This document shows, one piece after another, positions 30,072-41,604 of a stretch of DNA of 64,000 bases. How positions within the stretch are numbered: the first letter of the stretch is position 1; every line of letters begins with the position of its first letter. Source of the DNA: Tricholomella constricta (lineage: Eukaryota; Basidiomycota; Agaricomycetes; Agaricales; Lyophyllaceae); the NCBI GenBank assembly GCA_013368375.1, contig JAACJP010000041.1:330774-394773 (forward strand), read 5' to 3'. Made by a program: the position numbers and the translations under genes. The notes beneath the pieces are model-generated. The model had not been told where the DNA came from and did not search any database. It saw only the letters and a list, made by a program, of their open reading frames with translations.

Positions 30072-32134
30072 TCAGACGAGCGCAGCGGATTGGAGATATC
30101 CTCTGAAGATAGCATCACGGACTTGATGAACAAGGTCAGTCAGGTTACAGGTGATTGTTGACGTTGAGGAGACGAACCGTTTCCGATGATGCGTTGGGTA
30201 GCTTTTGTATCCTGGGAAATTGTCAGTATTGTTCGGATGACTGAACCAATAAAACTGACCACAACACTTGTAAAGTGGGTGTACAACACCCGACGATTTT
30301 CGTTGTTGCGCCGATGTACCTGCAGGAAATGGGCGCGGAAATATTGAACGACCGTTTCATAGTCATTCGAGCGTTCTCCGAATGAAGTGATACTGTGGAA
30401 AGATCTAGGAAGATGACTCGCGCGACAACGATCGAGACTCACTATTTCCGGACTCTCAGTCCCGTATCCAATTTAGCTTTCAGAAGGTCCGTCTTATCTA
30501 CAAGGCGAAGCGGTTGTCGACTATCAGGGTATTGATCGGCCGGAGAAAGGCTTACTGAGGAAGAGAACAAGGTGGACGCTCTTTAGCAGCGCATTGGAGC
30601 AAATCTGTGTGAACAGTTGCAGAGAATCGTCTATCCGATTTGTCCTAGGATCTTCCTCCAAATACTGCAAAAAGTAGGATTAAATCAGCACAAAGAACAC
30701 CAAAGGTAGAAACCAATGTTATGTAGTCGCGTGTGGAATCTCAAGCGGAGCATAACACCAGGAATGGCAAAAGGATCTCTGACCTGATCAAAAGCACTGA
30801 CGGGTGCAACGAAGATGATCGCGTTAGCATCATCGAAATAGGGAACCCAGGAATGACGCTGTCCACGAGCGCCGCCTACGTCGAACAAATGCCATGAAAC
30901 GGATTTGCCATGGATGTTCACGTCAAAGACATGCTCAGCCACACCCATAGTTTGTATACGCGCATGCAGAATGTCGTCTTTCCAGAAAGAGAAAAAAAGA
31001 AAGTGAGTATATGCGAGCAACGCCGGCGTAAGAGAAGCTTGCTACCTGTGGTCGGCGTGTAGTCCGGGGCAGCAACTCGTGAAATATGCCTCAAGAAGCT
31101 AACACCACGCCGTCAGTTGTATGTCATTGAGCATGGACAAAAACTCACAATTCAGACCACTCATCCAACTTTAACTTCCTTCTCACAATCAAGCCTTCCA
31201 CTGTAGGATGGCTCCAAAGTTCTTTGATGTCGTCCTTCGCGGCAGTCAGCATGCGGCCGACGTCCTGAACGAGGATATCTTGGCCAGAGTCGTGAGTTAT
31301 CCCGCGGCTCTTTTTGAGCTCGGCATCGTAATTTGGCTTGATTCTTCCAAGCGCATTCTCGATCGTACGGGCCTGCCAACCGCTGCGGACATAAACGCCG
31401 CCCTTGCCAGAGCCAGAAACGGTTATCCCGCCACTAAGGCGATCGGCGAGTGGGGTATCCGTTGCCATGAGTGGAGTCAATCTACGTCTCAAGTTGCCTA
31501 TCTGTACAGCGCCAGGCTCCCTGGAAGCGTTGACAGGATGACTTGAGCCGACACTGCTGCTCGGGCGTGCAGGAGAGCCTGAGAGACCAGAGCCCGCAGA
31601 CGACGAGTTTATGAGTGACGTAGAGGGAGAGGGTTGCTGTGCGATGCCATTGACACGAGATTTGTTTAGCGAGACCGAGGCCGATTCTTCTAACGAGTCC
31701 TCGTCGAGAGAATCGTCCCATGCTTCGAGAATGGCTAGGATGTGCTTCAAGGAGTGAACGACGTTGAAGTATATCACTGTTTTCCAGGATGTACGCTCCT
31801 GGTCAATCGAATTGGGCTTGTACATCAATTGAAATTGTTTCTGAAGGGTAGATTTGCCACTCTCTGCTTGTCCGAGGAGCAGTAACTGGATGGGACATCA
31901 ATATATGCGCCGAAATTGTTGCATTTGAGGATAGGAACTGACTTTGACGTCGCCCTTGTTCCGTTTCATCCGCTCCCGCTCTTGCCTAAGGTCCTCGTCA
32001 ATTTGCTCCGAGACTCGCCTGGCCTCCGCCTCCGCTACCAGACGTGCATGGCGTTCGGCCTCTGTTTCCGAGGGAGAGGGCTTGAGCGCGGCAGAAATGG
32101 GGTCGTCCTGGCTGTAGAGCGATGGCGTGCGCAT
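30072..32134 (-). CDS. Heterotrimeric G-protein alpha subunit, divergent fungal type
   Basis: Nine exons join in frame (32134-31943, 31885-31149, 31098-31046, 30977-30784, 30664-30556, 30497-30443, 30392-30260, 30211-30178, 30121-30072) to 518 residues ending TGA. Seen: the P-loop GQAESGKST right after intron 1; DDILHARIQTMGV (switch I arginine); DVGGARGQR (switch II); NKTDLL (guanine contact); DTKATQR (the TCAT-like loop); and the C-terminal helix ending GYLQSAALV. These are the G1-G5 boxes of G-alpha, which couples receptors to effectors at the plasma membrane. The protein is much longer than the usual 350-360 residues because of a Ser/Gly-rich insert of roughly 100-120 residues in the helical domain. 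No MGxxxS myristoylation start is present. It diverges from the cyclophilin gene. Confidence 0.93.
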
Positions 32135-32258
32135 TGCTCAGCGATTGTCGTGGTGGGAGCGGAGATGGAGAATCAAAATATCAGTCAGGGCTGCCAAGCA
32201 CCAGGGCAATATGGATAAGGGCCTAATCACGGTAGTCACATCAAGTGTCACAATCAGA
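32135..32258. promoter_or_regulatory. Shared 124-bp divergent promoter region of G-alpha and cyclophilin
   Basis: Only 124 bases separate the two start codons on opposite strands, so both 5' untranslated regions and promoters must overlap or be very short. No TATA box is evident. Confidence 0.6.
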
Positions 32259-33043
32259 ATGGTACTTGTCCTCCTCCATCATCCTCGAGCGCACATATTG
32301 ACTGCTTTCTAGTCTGTAACGCTCCATACTACTCATGGCGAATTAAAGGCATATCTTTTCTTACTATTATACTGGGCAGACGCTCATCAGTGCCCCAGTT
32401 GGAAATTTTTTGCGAGGCCGTGCCAAAAGCCGCAGAGGTGATATTTTTCCGTGCTCAGCCAACTCGCATTCACAACAAACCTTGATCCAGAACTTTCTTG
32501 CATTATGTGCTTCCAATTACTATGATGAATCTATCTTCCACCGCAACATCAAAGGCTTCATGATTCAGACTGGCGATCCAACTGGCCAAGGCAAAGGGGG
32601 CCAAAGCATCTGGGGGAAACCTTTCCCGGACGAGATACGGTCGACTTTGAAAGTAAGCATGGCACCATCATGTTACTCTGGATTTTATTTGTTTCCTTGA
32701 CCTGATGTGCTTCTACTAAACAGTTCAATGCGCGAGGTGTGGTTGCAATGGCAAACTCTGGCCCAGATACAAATAGATCGCAGTTCTTCGTAACCTATGC
32801 AAAACAACCTCATCTCGACGGAAAATATACAATAATAGGGAAAGTGATCGACGGTGCAGATTCGACCCTCGACGCTATGGAACGCGTGCCAGTGACACCT
32901 AAGAATCGGCCTTTAACAGATATCAAACTGACACATGTATGTTTCTTGATCTAGGAGGAGACTGACTGCTTATCTTTTTGCACTCGCAGATCACGATCCA
33001 TGCGAATCCAATCGCCGATGTTGAGCTTGTCTCGCGACGATGA
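32259..33043 (+). CDS. Cyclophilin-type peptidyl-prolyl isomerase (PPIL3 / Cyp10 class)
   Basis: Six exons (32259-32261, 32313-32348, 32399-32437, 32491-32652, 32724-32936, 32990-33043) give 168 residues. Exon 1 is just the ATG, followed directly by an intron (gtacttg...ttctag). The second intron appears to use a GC donor. Motifs: [38 protein letters not shown] (catalytic R after FH), [36 protein letters not shown] and ITIHANP. Length and motifs match the PPIL3/Cyp10 subfamily, single-domain prolyl isomerases linked to the spliceosome in other eukaryotes. The usual WLDGKHVVFG loop is replaced by [12 protein letters not shown], which is typical of this class. Confidence 0.93.
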
Positions 33044-33336
33044 TTTGGAAGTAGCGATAATCTTTAATCTTGATAGTGGTCCTCAGACACCGACGGCTCA
33101 TCGAAGTTGCGCACTATGTTGCCCCTGCCGGTCAGCATTCAACACCGCGGCACACTTGACAATGATCTCTCCCATCCTAGCACCGCAACCAGAGTCTATA
33201 AAGACGTCAACCACTGTATACTGAATCTTGCCACCTCCTGTCCACCTTGACCGATACAATGCGGCTTGCAACCAACATGTTCCGGTTGGTGTACTAGTAG
33301 TATACATTGTCGGGTTTGGTTGTCGTGGCACGTGTA
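33044..33336. other. Intergenic region between convergent genes
   Basis: 293 bases between the stop codons of the cyclophilin and capping-protein genes; expected to hold both 3' ends. No further gene. Confidence 0.6.
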
Positions 33337-34636
33337 CTACCGTTTGATAAACCCGACCAGTTCCTTCTGCAACTCTTTTTGCCTCCGGCCCTTTTCAAGA
33401 TCTTCAATACTGCGCAAGTCGTATACGATGTCACGAGTTTTCCCGAAATAAACCTGTGCAGCAGTTGCGTTAAGTCAGTGTTCGGTCAGATGACGAGCAG
33501 TCAATGTCAAGCAGCAGGACATGCGGTTGTGAAAGGCATGCGATGGAGCGGGTGCCTGGCTGGAGCGATGTAGTACTTGAAACAATCCGGGGAAACTCAC
33601 CTCTTGCAGCAAGTTCCGCATCTTGATCTCCATCTCTTCGATCATCTTTCCAGTGTTGGTTATATGAGATGAACTATCTTGCAGTGGCCAATCTTGTTCA
33701 GTCTACAGGAATGATGTAGGTCAAGTGCATGATATATAGTTCTCGATCTTACGGCAGCCATGTTGAGAACTTACCTGGCGTGTCATACTTCCACTCAAAC
33801 TCACTTCCCCCTTGCTTTTCCACCCCTCTGAGCCTTTGGGATCCCTGGTATCCTCTTGTTTCTTCTCCGCTCCAGAAGTTGCAGCCTCAGATCCCCTCCG
33901 AGTGACAAGTTGAAGCATGACAGTCGATGTCAGCTTATAATGGGCTTGTCGCCCCCGTTCAGCGGTTTCAAATACATGAATAGAGTCCCACGATCCGGAT
34001 GGTTCATATTGTGTAACTGGAGTCATGGCTGCGGTTTGAAAGAGGGATAGACGCACGGCAATTTCAGTAAACCCACATCCAGAAAGACAGGGACGCACTC
34101 TTCTTCAGCAAGACGACACCAGCAAAGCCACCATCCTCCAAGTCCCAAAGATATACAGAGGATACGCCTCCTTCGTAGTACCTGTTCGGGATGGCGATCA
34201 AGATACGCTCTAGTTGTCCAGCGTCCAGAAATGCCATACATTTCTCGGTAGGTATCAAACGCCTCGTTGGCCGCGATTTCAAGTTTCCTAAGTTTGGGTG
34301 TAGGGACCGTTCCATCATCTAGGGGAGGGTCATATTCATTTGACCAAGGCGACCTGTCATTGAATCAGATCTCCCAACCGCAGGCTTTTCTGCTCAACAT
34401 GGCATGATTGGCATCCATGCGTACCTGTAGCTTTCCCCGTCGCGGTTGTAGTCACACGCGAGATACTCTCTGCCCGTCGCCCGATCCGTCTTCAGCTGTA
34501 GAGGCTGATCAACGCTGCCCAGTAGATCATCGGCGTAATCTGGGCAAATCCCAATAAGGGCTGCTACGTTCTCTTCGGTCCGTGTTGGCGGCAGCCGCCG
34601 CATTAAATCGAGCATGGAATCCACTACATCGGCCAT
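33337..34636 (-). CDS. F-actin-capping protein subunit beta
   Basis: Start ATG at 34636. The first exon encodes [17 protein letters not shown]...[10 protein letters not shown] and [11 protein letters not shown]. After an intron the next exon gives [14 protein letters not shown] and [14 protein letters not shown]. Later exons give [46 protein letters not shown], a Ser/Lys-rich variable stretch, the SGSMTRQ segment, [17 protein letters not shown] and [15 protein letters not shown]. The end is LVGFIKR-TAG at 33337. These are hallmarks of CapZ beta, which with the alpha subunit caps actin filament barbed ends. All introns are short with GT-AG ends. The insert before SGSMTRQ is longer than in animals, as often in fungi. 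Confidence 0.93.
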
Positions 34637-34722
34637 GGTTGCTGCGCCTCTGTAGCTTTCGTGGGGAGAGGTTTGGAACTTCCAAGCAGTGCAGGTTGTT
34701 TGTGTCAACTTGACCTCGAAGG

Positions 34723-35832
34723 TTAAAGCCAACGGGATTTGTGAAACGTCACGTGATGCGTCGCAAGGTGAATTCCGTCCACTCGCGTGCAACCTTTCTT
34801 CCAATCTTCCTCTAGTACCCATATATCCTGGGCATCAATCTGTTGCTTCGGAGGTGGCCAGCTCAGTCCGTGTCGGTCAGCTGGCACATGAGGGGGTTCA
34901 GGAAGCAGGAACGGGAGGGCGGGGGGCCCTGGAGTGGCTGGCCGGTAAGAAGGCACGCCATGCCAATCCGGGAAGCTCTTCGGATTGAGCACTGGAGGAG
35001 TTTCATTGTCATCGGCTAAATCGTCAAACTGTGGCCGCCTCGTGCCTTGCAATGAGTCTTCTTCTGACCACTCACAATCTGAGAAGATTCCCCCATCTGT
35101 CACGGGCCAGAAGGCTGCAATGGCTTCTGCCCGGGTCAAGCAAATAGAAGGGGGACAGCTGTCTTGCGCCATTTCTGATCCTCCACTGGTTGCCTTTGCA
35201 ACATGTTTCTCCTTCAGTGCACTGATGAAATGAAGCCAGTGGAATCCAGCGGCGAGCCGAAGATCTTGCAAGTGCCGGGTTCGGAAGGGTGATTGACCAC
35301 CCAAGACTTGAAGGTGCATGTCAAGGGACATATTTGTTGTCGGAGGTGGGGCAGCCAGGACGGACAACCTGCCAGCAAGCGGAGCCTGAGTCCGATGCAA
35401 GAGTAATGCCCTTGAGATGCTCTCACTGTCTAGCAGCAGACTGTCGGAAAAGGTCGTCCACCAATCACAGAGGTAACGGTCAACCTGGCGGGACAGATGA
35501 CTGGGAAGCAATCTGATGTCCAGGATATTACGAATTTCAGGGGACAAGAGCCGCTTTTCTGTCTATTGCGGACAGTAAAAAAGGTCCTTCGTGAGGACTT
35601 TGATGAGGGGGAGAATCTTGCAGGCATGCGTGAATACCGCAGCGGCACCAATGGTCTCGGATCATGACAAAACTTACCAATTTGGCCGAGATATTTTTCA
35701 CAGCAAGTGTTTTTTGCTCTGCAGTCAGATCAGGGTTACTGATCAGGCTTGCAAATGCACAACGGAGGCGGGATTCCATGTAATAGATGATCTCCTGTGC
35801 AAACCTGGCATCCCTCAGAGTGGTCACCCAGC
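34723..35832 (-). CDS. Unrecognised gene, 5' end not found, one in-frame stop
   Basis: An exon beginning at an acceptor (TTGCAG, about 35832) gives TTLRDARFAQEIIYYMESRLRC and ISNPDLTAEQKTLAVKNISAKL. An intron (GTAAGTTTTGTC...CTGCAAG) follows, then ILPLIKVLTKDLFYCPQ, a TAG, and in the same frame a long open exon of about 280 residues. That exon has LPSHLSRQVDRYLCDWW, a Pro-rich acidic segment and the end KSRWL-TAA. It stops 87 bases before the capping-protein start codon. Exon 1 is missing; the satellite begins a few hundred bases upstream, so the gene may be truncated. The TAG suggests a pseudogene unless there is an unrecognised small intron. I cannot name a family. Confidence 0.5.
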
Positions 35833-36059
35833 TGCAAGTCAAAAGGTGTTGTCAGGTACAGTCTGGCCATGAGTGCTATTTTCAAAGGATCAGTGCAAGA
35901 TCAGATAGTGAAAGTAACAGCTTTTGTGACCAGGTCACGTGGCAAATTTGTATGGCCAAACCTGGCTGCGGGTTCAAAGGAAACCGGAATCATTGTCGAC
36001 ACTAATCTGGCTTCGACGTGCCACAATGTATGGTGCACACATTATTATAGTGGGCACGG

Positions 36060-37030
36060 TTTGTCCTGCTGCTGTGGTGTCCGTCCAGTACTCAATCCGG
36101 GTTTTGGACCTAGTTTGTTGGAAATTTCTGGCCCGGCTTGAAATCCAGCTCGATTATAATTATGTAATAATCTCATGGTCAGGTTATGACCTGGATCACA
36201 ACTGCAATCATGGCCGGCATGGCAATCACCGAGTGTTGATTATATTTGGTCATAACCACGATCATGACAGTCATAACCCGGGCCGTGATTAGGTGGATTG
36301 CGTCGGTTATATTAGGTTATTTGCCGGCTCAGAAATTTCCGACATTTCCGTGCACGTTCGGCCATAGTTTTCATGCACATCCTGCCAGACTTTCCGTGCC
36401 CTATCCGGATCCGGATTGTTGCTGTACTACCCGTGCACTATCCCATCCGGATATTGGCCAGAATTTCCATGCACCCGCTGCTCTACTTTCTGTGCAGTAC
36501 TCAATCCGGGTTTCGGGCATGATTTCAGAACTGCTCTTGCAACAGTTTCTGTGCAGTTACCTGGCACTATCCAATCTGGATTGTTGCTGTACTATCCGTG
36601 CACTATCCGATCCGGATATCGGCTGGAGTTTCCATGCACCCGCTGTTCTACTTTCCGTGCAGTACTCAATCCGCATTTTGGGCATGATTTCGGAACTGTT
36701 CGTGCAACAGTTTCCGTGCAGTTACCTGGCACTATCCAATCCAGATTGTTGCTGTACTATCCGTGCACTATCCGATCCAGATATCGGCTGGAGTTTCCAT
36801 GCACCCGCTGCTTTACGTTCTGTGCAGTACTCAATCCGGGTTTTGAGTGTGATTTCGGAACTGCTCGTGCAACAGTTTCAGTGCAGTTCCACTGCACTAT
36901 CTAATCCAGATTGTTGCTGTACTATCCGTGCACTATCCAATCCGAATATCGGCCGGGATTTTTGTGCCCCCGCTGCTGTGATGTCCGTCCAGTATTCACA
37001 CGGGTTTTGGACCTAGTTTGCACAGAAATT
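36060..37030 (+). repeat. 165-bp satellite, block A
   Basis: The anchor tactcaatcc recurs at 36498, 36663 and 36828, with a variant at 36993: an exact 165-base period. Each unit also contains ccgtgcactatccgatccgg-like halves and tgcacccgctgct. Because 165 is 3 x 55, frames stay open and give long artificial ORFs with 55-residue repeats. Confidence 0.85.
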
Positions 37031-37225
37031 CCAGCTGATATACGGATCACATAGTGCACAGATAGTACAGCAACAATCCAAATTGGATAGTGCAGCAGAA
37101 CTGCACAGAAACTGTTGCACGAGCAGTTCCAAAATCACACCCAAAACCCAGATTGAGTACTGCACAGAACGTAAAGCAGCGGGTGCATGGAAACTCCGGC
37201 CGATATCTGGATCTGGCTCGGATTG
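37031..37225 (-). repeat. Inverted unit of the 165-bp satellite
   Basis: The same unit appears in reverse complement (attgagtactgcacag near 37151; gcagcgggtgcatgga near 37178), directly after block A. The two arms form a large inverted repeat. Confidence 0.75.
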
Positions 37226-38150
37226 TGCACAGAATCTCTTTCACACAGTGCACAAAAACATACAGCAGGGGGGTTTTTGCTGCCCTTCTCATACTCACTT
37301 TACTTTCCAATGTGGGTTTCCATCTCAGTGTTAGGACTCAATTGAGAATGACGAGAGAAGTAAGCAGATTTTGGACTTAGAATCAATCAAGTAGCAAAAC
37401 ACTGAGTTGATTCGACGAATAAACTAAATACATATGAGGGTTTTTATAGTATTTTAGTATAGGAGAAATAAAAGGAGAAATAAGATAAGTCTGTCATGTG
37501 AAATGGAATTCTAGTGGGTCCGTGAAAGAAGTGGATAATGTGTATGTTTCTAGAGGAATGTGATAGTGAATAGGAATAGAAATATAGGAGAATATAGGAG
37601 AGAATATAGGAGTAATTTGGGACTTAGCAGAGTAATATGTGGGTTTTCGTTACACTCAGGCCCTAGATGTTTGGTGTTTCTGCACACAATTGTGATGCAC
37701 AATTGGTGACAGTGAATTGTGCACACTGGCTAAGCCTGCCGATCAGTAGGTAAACTGCGCAAACATTATCTGATCACTTCTGCTCCAATGTCTCTCAATC
37801 CCTGCGAAGTTAGCACAGCTTCTGCACATTATTTTCTATTCTAATTGAGAGAAACAATGTTCTGAAGTAGAAAGTGGATGGAAACTGGATGGAAAGCACA
37901 GCACAAACCCGCGGGACAAAAGTATTGAAAGCTGCAGCATTAAATGCATGGAAGTTCCCAAGAACCATAGCAAATAGAATGCAGAAGTCGCATGGAAGTA
38001 ACAGTACAAACATGCAATGGGTCAACAAAAGCAGGACAGGCATGCACAGACAATGCACAGAAGCTAAGGCTTACAGTGGAAAGTGAATAGAAGCCATGGA
38101 CAGTAATGTTGACTGTTATTTCTGAGCACCTACTGTTGGATGTCTTGGTA
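37226..38150. other. Non-repeat interval inside the satellite region
   Basis: AT-richer, with purine-rich short repeats (aggagaaata, ataggagaatatagga) at about 37455-37620. No gene or known element seen; it may be an old insertion into the satellite. Confidence 0.4.
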
Positions 38151-39217
38151 GGGTTGTTGATGTACCATCTATATACTATCCAATCCGGACATCAGCTGGA
38201 GTTTCTGTGCACCTGCTGCTGTAGTTGCTGTGCAGTACACAATCTGAGTTCTGGGCACGATTTTTGTATACCTTGTCCATGCAGTTCTACTGCACGATTC
38301 AATCCGGATTTTTGCTGCACTATCCGCACACTATCTGGTCTGGATATTGGCCAGAATTTCTATGCACCCGCTGCTGTGGTTTCCATCCAGTACTCAATCC
38401 GGGTTTTGGGTGTGATTTTGGAAGTGCTCGTGCAACACTTTCCGTGCAGTTCCACTGCACTATCCAATCCGGATTGTTGCTGTACTATCCGTGCACTGTC
38501 CGATCCGGATATCAGCCAGAATTTCCGTGCACCTGTTGCTGTGATGTCCACCCGGTACTCAATCCGGGTTTTGGACCTAGTTTCTGTGCGCGTTCAGCCG
38601 TAGTTTCCATGCACATCCTGCCAGAGTTTCTGTGCCCTATCAGGATCCAGATTGTTGCTGTACTACCGTGCACTGTCCCATACAGATATTTGCCAGCATT
38701 TCTGTGCACCCGCCGCTGTGGTTTCCATGCAGTACTCGATCTCGAGTTCGGACAGGATTTGGGCACCCCTCATGCAACTGTTTCCGTGTTTTACTGCACT
38801 ATCCGGATCTGGATTGTTGCCATACTATCCGTGCACTATCCCATCCGTATATTGGCCAGAATTTCCGTGCACCCGCTGCTTTACTTTCCGTGCAGTACTC
38901 AATCCAGGTTTTGGGCGAGATTTCAGAACTGCTCATGCTATTCCCGTGCAGTTCCCCTGCACTAACCGGATCTGGATTGTTGCTGTACTACCAGTACACA
39001 ATCTGATCCGGATATCGGCTGGAATTTCCATGTACCCACTGCTCTAGCTTCCGTGCAGTACTCAATCCAGGTTTTGAATGCGGTTTCCGTATGTGTTCAG
39101 CTGTAGTTCCTGTGCACATCCTACCAGAGTTTTCATGCCTTATCCGGATCTGGATTGTTGCTATACCACCCATGCACTATCCCATCCGGATTTTGGCCAG
39201 AATTTCCGTGCACTCGC
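38151..39217 (+). repeat. 165-bp satellite, block B
   Basis: The tactcaatcc anchor is found at 38391, 38556, 38733 (variant), 38896 and 39058: spacings of 165, 177, 163 and 162. Units alternate between two variants (one with gttcagc.gtagtt, one with gaactgctcgtgc). More diverged than block A. Confidence 0.8.
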
Positions 39218-39673
39218 TGTAAGGGGATGCACCGTGCGCCCACTCCTATCTGTTGCTTAGTCTCTTGCTTCCTGTCATCGGCCCCCATGGCCCCCGTCTT
39301 AGACATGCTTGCTGACCGCTCCACTGTTCTTACGCCCCTTTCGTAGTTATTATCCCACACCGACACCACTACTTAGATCCCTATCAGTCAGCTGGACAAT
39401 TGTTTACTCATCAGTAGTCAGCGCTCTTACATACCGCCTTAGTCACTGGCTCGGCGATGTAGTATATAGCCCAGGGTTGGAGATAGGATATCTCCAACCT
39501 GAACAATAACAGTATCTTCGGGTTTACACATTGATCGACTCTCAGGCTTACTCTCTCGTCGCTCTCATCACGCTCCGCGCTCTTATTGCTGACTTGATCG
39601 TATTTCGGACCTTCTAGGCTCGCGGCGGCTTGCGCTCCTTGCTCATCTCTGCCCATCCGGACGTCCCCTTACA
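39218..39673 (+). mobile_element. Solo LTR inside the satellite (456 bp)
   Basis: It starts TGTAAGGGGA and ends TCCCCTTACA (10-bp perfect inverted ends) and is flanked by ctcgc at 39213-39217 and 39674-39678, a 5-bp target duplication. No internal coding region remains, so it is the product of LTR-LTR recombination. Orientation is not certain from the ends alone. Confidence 0.85.
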
Positions 39674-39678
39674 CTCGC

Positions 39679-40140
39679 TGCTTTACTTTCCATGCAGTAC
39701 TCAATCCGGTTTTCGGGCGAGATTTCAGAACTGCTCGTGCCATTCCCGTGCAGTTCCCGTGCACTATCTGGATCCGGACTGTTGCTGTATTACCAGTACT
39801 CAATCCGATCCGGATATCGGCTGGAATTTTCATGCACCCACTGCTCTAGCTTCCGCGCAGTACTCAATCCGGGTTTTGATGCAGTTTCTGTATGCGTTCA
39901 GCTGTAGTTCCTGTGCACATCCTACCAGAGTTTTCATGCCTTATCCGGATCTGGATTGTTGCTATACGACCCGTGCACTATCCCATCCGGATGTTGGCCA
40001 GAATTTCCGTGCACCTGCTGCTGTAGTTTCCATGCAGTACTCAATCCGAGTTTCGGACCTAGTTTCTGTTCACATTTGCCGTAGCTTCCGTGCACATCTT
40101 GCCAGAGTTTCCATGCACTATCCGACCCGGAATCCGGCCA
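39679..40140 (+). repeat. 165-bp satellite, block B continued
   Basis: The unit interrupted by the solo LTR resumes at 39679 (tgctttactttccatgcagtactcaatcc) and runs to about 40140, ending before the DUF6729-like gene. Confidence 0.75.
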
Positions 40141-40317
40141 TGAATCCCGTACAATATATCTGGACAGTTTGGCTACAGGCCCCATGGCTCTCTGTGGGTG
40201 TAGAGAGCCCGCTGCTGCAGTAAACCACAATACAGTGTATTGAGTCCGCTACTTCGTTAACAACCACACACTGTACAGAGGTCCACTACAGCACAGAGGA
40301 CCCGCTCAATGCGTCAA

Positions 40318-41604
40318 CTACAGTACACTGTACAGGCCCGCTAGAGCGTCGGTCACATTATATTGTAGTGCCCTGCCCTGGAGGTGGAGCGTGAACTGTG
40401 CAGCAAGTGGAGGAAGCAGAATAGTTAGGAGTTCCGGTGACCAGCTTTGATATGTCCTGTGGCACTCGAGATGGCCACAAGTATAACGATACCCAATGAT
40501 ATAGACATTATATTCTGTGTCAATGGTGCGGTGAGGGCCACGAGGCCACCCCAATAGGCGAAGATAAACCATACGACCATCCTTATTTCGATGGTCTACT
40601 TTCTTGCATGCAGGGCAGGAAATTTTTGCGAAGATGTGGGGGAGCCACACAAAGTAATGGGGCTTGCAAAAGAGAGAGGGTGAAAGCTGGAGAATGTGTG
40701 ATGCGGCAAAAAATGGTGCTTTATCCTGAATCAGAAACTGGCCCACGTCATAGTAGAATGGTCGACAACATGGATTCACACTAATCTCCTTTTGTAGGTG
40801 GAGACATATGTCCTTATAGCTACTATTAAGCCATGTAAGGAGTGATGGCCTAAGCTTCGTTGACCTCAATTTCTCAGTCTGTGGCACATGCAGGCCTGGA
40901 ATAGGAAGAGGGCCTGGTCCTGAATTGTCAGATGGTGCTGAGGCAAGCCCAAACTTGTCATCATCCAGAAGAGGCTGGAACTCCTCAGAATAGTCGTCAC
41001 CACAACTGAACTCATTAGCGATGTCATTGAGCCCATCGTTGAACATGTCAAGGTTCTCGACTTTGTCATCAAGATCTGCCGCACCAAGTCCTTCAACTAT
41101 CTCGAAGGTGTTGTGGGGGTCGGTGGCATCGTCCCGGGGTGTGATGACAGATGTACCTTGCTGTGAAGTCATTGTCGGTGCTGGTAGTCTGGGTGTACCT
41201 TGAATAGAAGTCACTATGTTCAAAAATACTGGTCAAGAGCAGGTGTTGTCAAATGTAAATATAATGTACCTTGCTGTGATGATGCACTGACAGCTCTGTC
41301 AAGTGCGAGGGCACTGATCACACTGAATTCATTTCTACCTTGAGCCCCCTTGAGGAACAAAGTCCTTTCTGCTGAATCCTCCACAAAGTCCTCGGGAACA
41401 AGAAAAGCAGGCTCGTCACTTGGTGGAAGAGGCATGATGCCCAATAGCCCTGCTTCAGCTGAAATTCAGGCCAATTCTCAACAATAAATCTCATGTACAA
41501 GTGTCAAGCACTTACCATTGCTTGAATTCTTGCCATTTACCATATTGGCAGTTTTGGGATCCTTGGGTTCATCGTGCAATAGCTCCGGGTTATGTAGTGC
41601 TGTA
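40318..41604 (-). CDS. DUF6729-like protein gene, fragment
   Basis: Minus-strand exons join in frame. A first visible exon (41604-about 41516, after an acceptor ...TTTACAG) has PELLHDEPKDPKTANM. The second (from about 41461) has PLPPSDEPAFLVPEDFVEDSAER. The last (41213-40318) has a low-complexity acidic region and then a domain with FFAASHILQLSPSLF, HYFVWLPHIFAKISCPACK, VYIIGYRYTCGHLEC and YQSWSPELL. The WLPH..., CPAC and CGH..C pattern is what I know as DUF6729, found in many basidiomycete proteins of repeated families. The 5' end is not found and the 3' end (TAG 40318) follows soon after the domain, next to the satellite, so it is probably truncated. Function unknown. Confidence 0.6.

Noticed and set aside
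33098..33331. Minus-strand frame of 77 residues after the CapZ beta stop
   Set aside because: Lies in the short interval between convergent genes, with no motif; probably untranslated.
36246..37016. A 256-residue plus-strand open frame with 55-residue repeats
   Set aside because: It is the translation of a 165-bp satellite (165 = 3 x 55), open in more than one frame and on both strands; no start context or domain.
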